NCBI GenBank assembly: GCA_902766325.1
Contig: CACXDF010000206.1
Location: 1-7,132, forward strand
Direction of reading: 5' to 3'
Length of the DNA: 7,132 bases
DNA from: an uncultured Eubacteriales bacterium
GTDB lineage: Bacteria; Bacillota; Clostridia; Christensenellales; DTU072
The notes under the pieces were generated by a model. The model made no database searches and was not told the DNA's origin. It saw only the letters and a program-made list of their open reading frames with translations. Below, piece after piece: positions 6,545-7,132 of this stretch. Made by a program: the position numbers and the translations under genes. How positions within the stretch are numbered: position 1 is the first letter of the stretch; the number at the start of each line of letters is the position of its first letter.

Positions 6545-6547
6545 TAG
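6536..6547. promoter_or_regulatory. 12-bp palindrome over the -35 box, possible operator
   Basis: CTATTGCAATAG is a perfect inverted repeat centred on GC and covers the proposed -35 box of the lipoprotein promoter. A dimeric repressor bound here would block RNA polymerase. No regulator gene is visible in the window, and the symmetry stops at 12 bp, so this is a suggestion only. Confidence 0.35.
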
Positions 6548-6636
6548 CTTATTTAAATCATTTCATAAAATTTTCTTGAAAAAATTACCTTTTCGTCCTT
6601 TACGACGCAAAAAGCGGCCGTTTTCTCTTTCTTTGC

Positions 6637-6666
6637 AAAAAAAGGACTTGGGCTCGACCCAAATCC
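6637..6666 (-). terminator. Intrinsic terminator after the VanZ-like gene
   Basis: Read on the minus strand, GGATTTGGG (6658-6666) pairs with CCCAAGTCC (6644-6652) around the loop TCGAG, with a single internal mismatch, and is followed by seven Ts (6637-6643). It lies 77 bases after the VanZ-like stop codon and before the lipoprotein promoter, so it insulates that gene from upstream read-through. Confidence 0.88.
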
Positions 6667-6742
6667 ATGCTTCCGAACAGAAAATGCGATCATTCTTTTA
6701 TAAGATCCCTACGAAACGCGCCATTTCGGCGTTTTTTCATTG

Positions 6743-7132
6743 TTACCGATCATTTTTATGCCTTTTCACCAGACGGAAGATAAGCGCAACGATAGCCGTG
6801 GCGAACGTCGCGCCGGCGGTGTCGATAAGCACGTCGGTAAACTGCGCCGCCCTGCCGCCGACAAAGCGTTGATGGTATTCGTCGAAGACGGCGTACAGAA
6901 AAGAAAACGCTATGGGTATCAAGAAAAACAAAATGCTTTTCTTGCCGAAAAGTTCTAACACGGAGAATACTAAGAGAGAAGAAAACAGTCCGAGCAAAAA
7001 ATATTCGGAAAAGTGCGCCGCTTTACGGACGTAATGGGCAACTTGCGAAAAATAGGCTGCTTTGTCCGCCTTTTCCATACTGTCAAAGTCGGGTTTGATG
7101 ATCTTGACGACCCATTTCGTAACGCCGTTGGA
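6743..7132 (-). CDS. VanZ-like family membrane protein (5' end outside window)
   Basis: The C-terminal 129 residues of a VanZ-like protein are visible. The frame is open to the window edge, and the residues before the internal Met at 7078 (SNGVTKWVV...KPDFDS) match the usual VanZ-like region ahead of the RKAAHF motif, so that Met is not the start. Conserved features are RKAAHFSEYFLLG, then a membrane helix, then FLYAVFDEYHQRFVGGRAAQFTDVLIDTAG, which carries the family DE-Q-R-D-D residues, and a last helix ending in VKRHKNDR. It is a polytopic membrane protein with about three helices in the visible part. VanZ itself gives low-level teicoplanin resistance, but most chromosomal relatives have no proven role and there are no van genes here, so resistance should not be assumed. 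A strong terminator follows. Confidence 0.9.
   Translation of the reverse strand, partial: SNGVTKWVVKIIKPDFDSMEKADKAAYFSQVAHYVRKAAHFSEYFLLGLFSSLLVFSVLELFGKKSILFFLIPIAFSFLYAVFDEYHQRFVGGRAAQFTDVLIDTAGATFATAIVALIFRLVKRHKNDR

Noticed and set aside
6714..6737. Hairpin CGCC/GGCG followed by six Ts, terminator-like on the plus strand
   Set aside because: It is only a short GC stem with a mismatch, and no plus-strand gene lies upstream to be terminated. On the minus strand, the relevant one, it lacks a T-run.
6691..6741. 16-codon minus-strand ORF (MKKRRNGAF...) just after the VanZ-like stop
   Set aside because: It is too short, has no Shine-Dalgarno sequence and no promoter; there is no support for translation.
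6576..6872. 98-codon plus-strand open frame
   Set aside because: It overlaps the VanZ-like gene in antisense, runs through the minus-strand terminator, has a Lys/Phe-rich composition, and lacks an RBS.
6743..7078. VanZ-like gene starting at the Met at 7078
   Set aside because: The frame is open upstream to the window end and those residues match the conserved region before the RKAAHF motif. The true start lies outside.

Overview
The window reads as ordinary chromosomal DNA from a low-to-mid GC Gram-positive bacterium, most likely an uncultured gut-type Clostridia (Bacillota). The reasons are strong AGGAGG-type ribosome binding sites, consensus sigma-A promoters with 17-18 bp spacers, U-tract terminators, two Gly-Cys lipoproteins, and protein families common in Clostridia (LURP-one, VanZ-like, membrane-anchored glycerophosphodiester phosphodiesterase). 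The phylum call is an inference from these features; I cannot place it further. There are no tRNA, rRNA, CRISPR, insertion-sequence or phage genes.

Layout, left to right: (1) 1-1176, minus: a lipoprotein metallophosphoesterase whose 3' end lies outside the window. (2) 1297-1776, minus: a GNAT acetyltransferase whose promoter sits so close to the ATG that the mRNA should be leaderless. (3) 1905-2411, plus: a LURP-one/tubby-like protein, divergent from the GNAT gene and closed by a good terminator. (4) 2559-3575, plus: a membrane-anchored glycerophosphodiester phosphodiesterase with its own strong promoter. (5) 3621-6449, minus and convergent with it: a 942-residue lipoprotein of unknown function with a Gly/Gln/Glu linker encoded by a 15-bp tandem repeat. 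(6) 6743-7132, minus: a VanZ-like membrane protein whose 5' end lies outside the window, followed by a strong terminator. The intergenic stretch 6450-6742 holds the VanZ-side terminator, the promoter and leader of the big lipoprotein, and no credible gene.

How the genes fit together: each gene whose upstream region is visible has its own promoter, so this is a run of single-gene units and not one operon. Four of six products are exported or membrane-bound (two lipoproteins, one N-terminally anchored phosphodiesterase, VanZ-like), and LURP-one proteins are related to phospholipid-associated tubby/scramblase folds. The common theme is therefore the cell envelope, but no shared pathway can be shown from the sequence. 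I do not see a clear new defence or mobile system. The most novel item is the 942-residue lipoprotein, with its apparent internal domain duplication and repeat linker.
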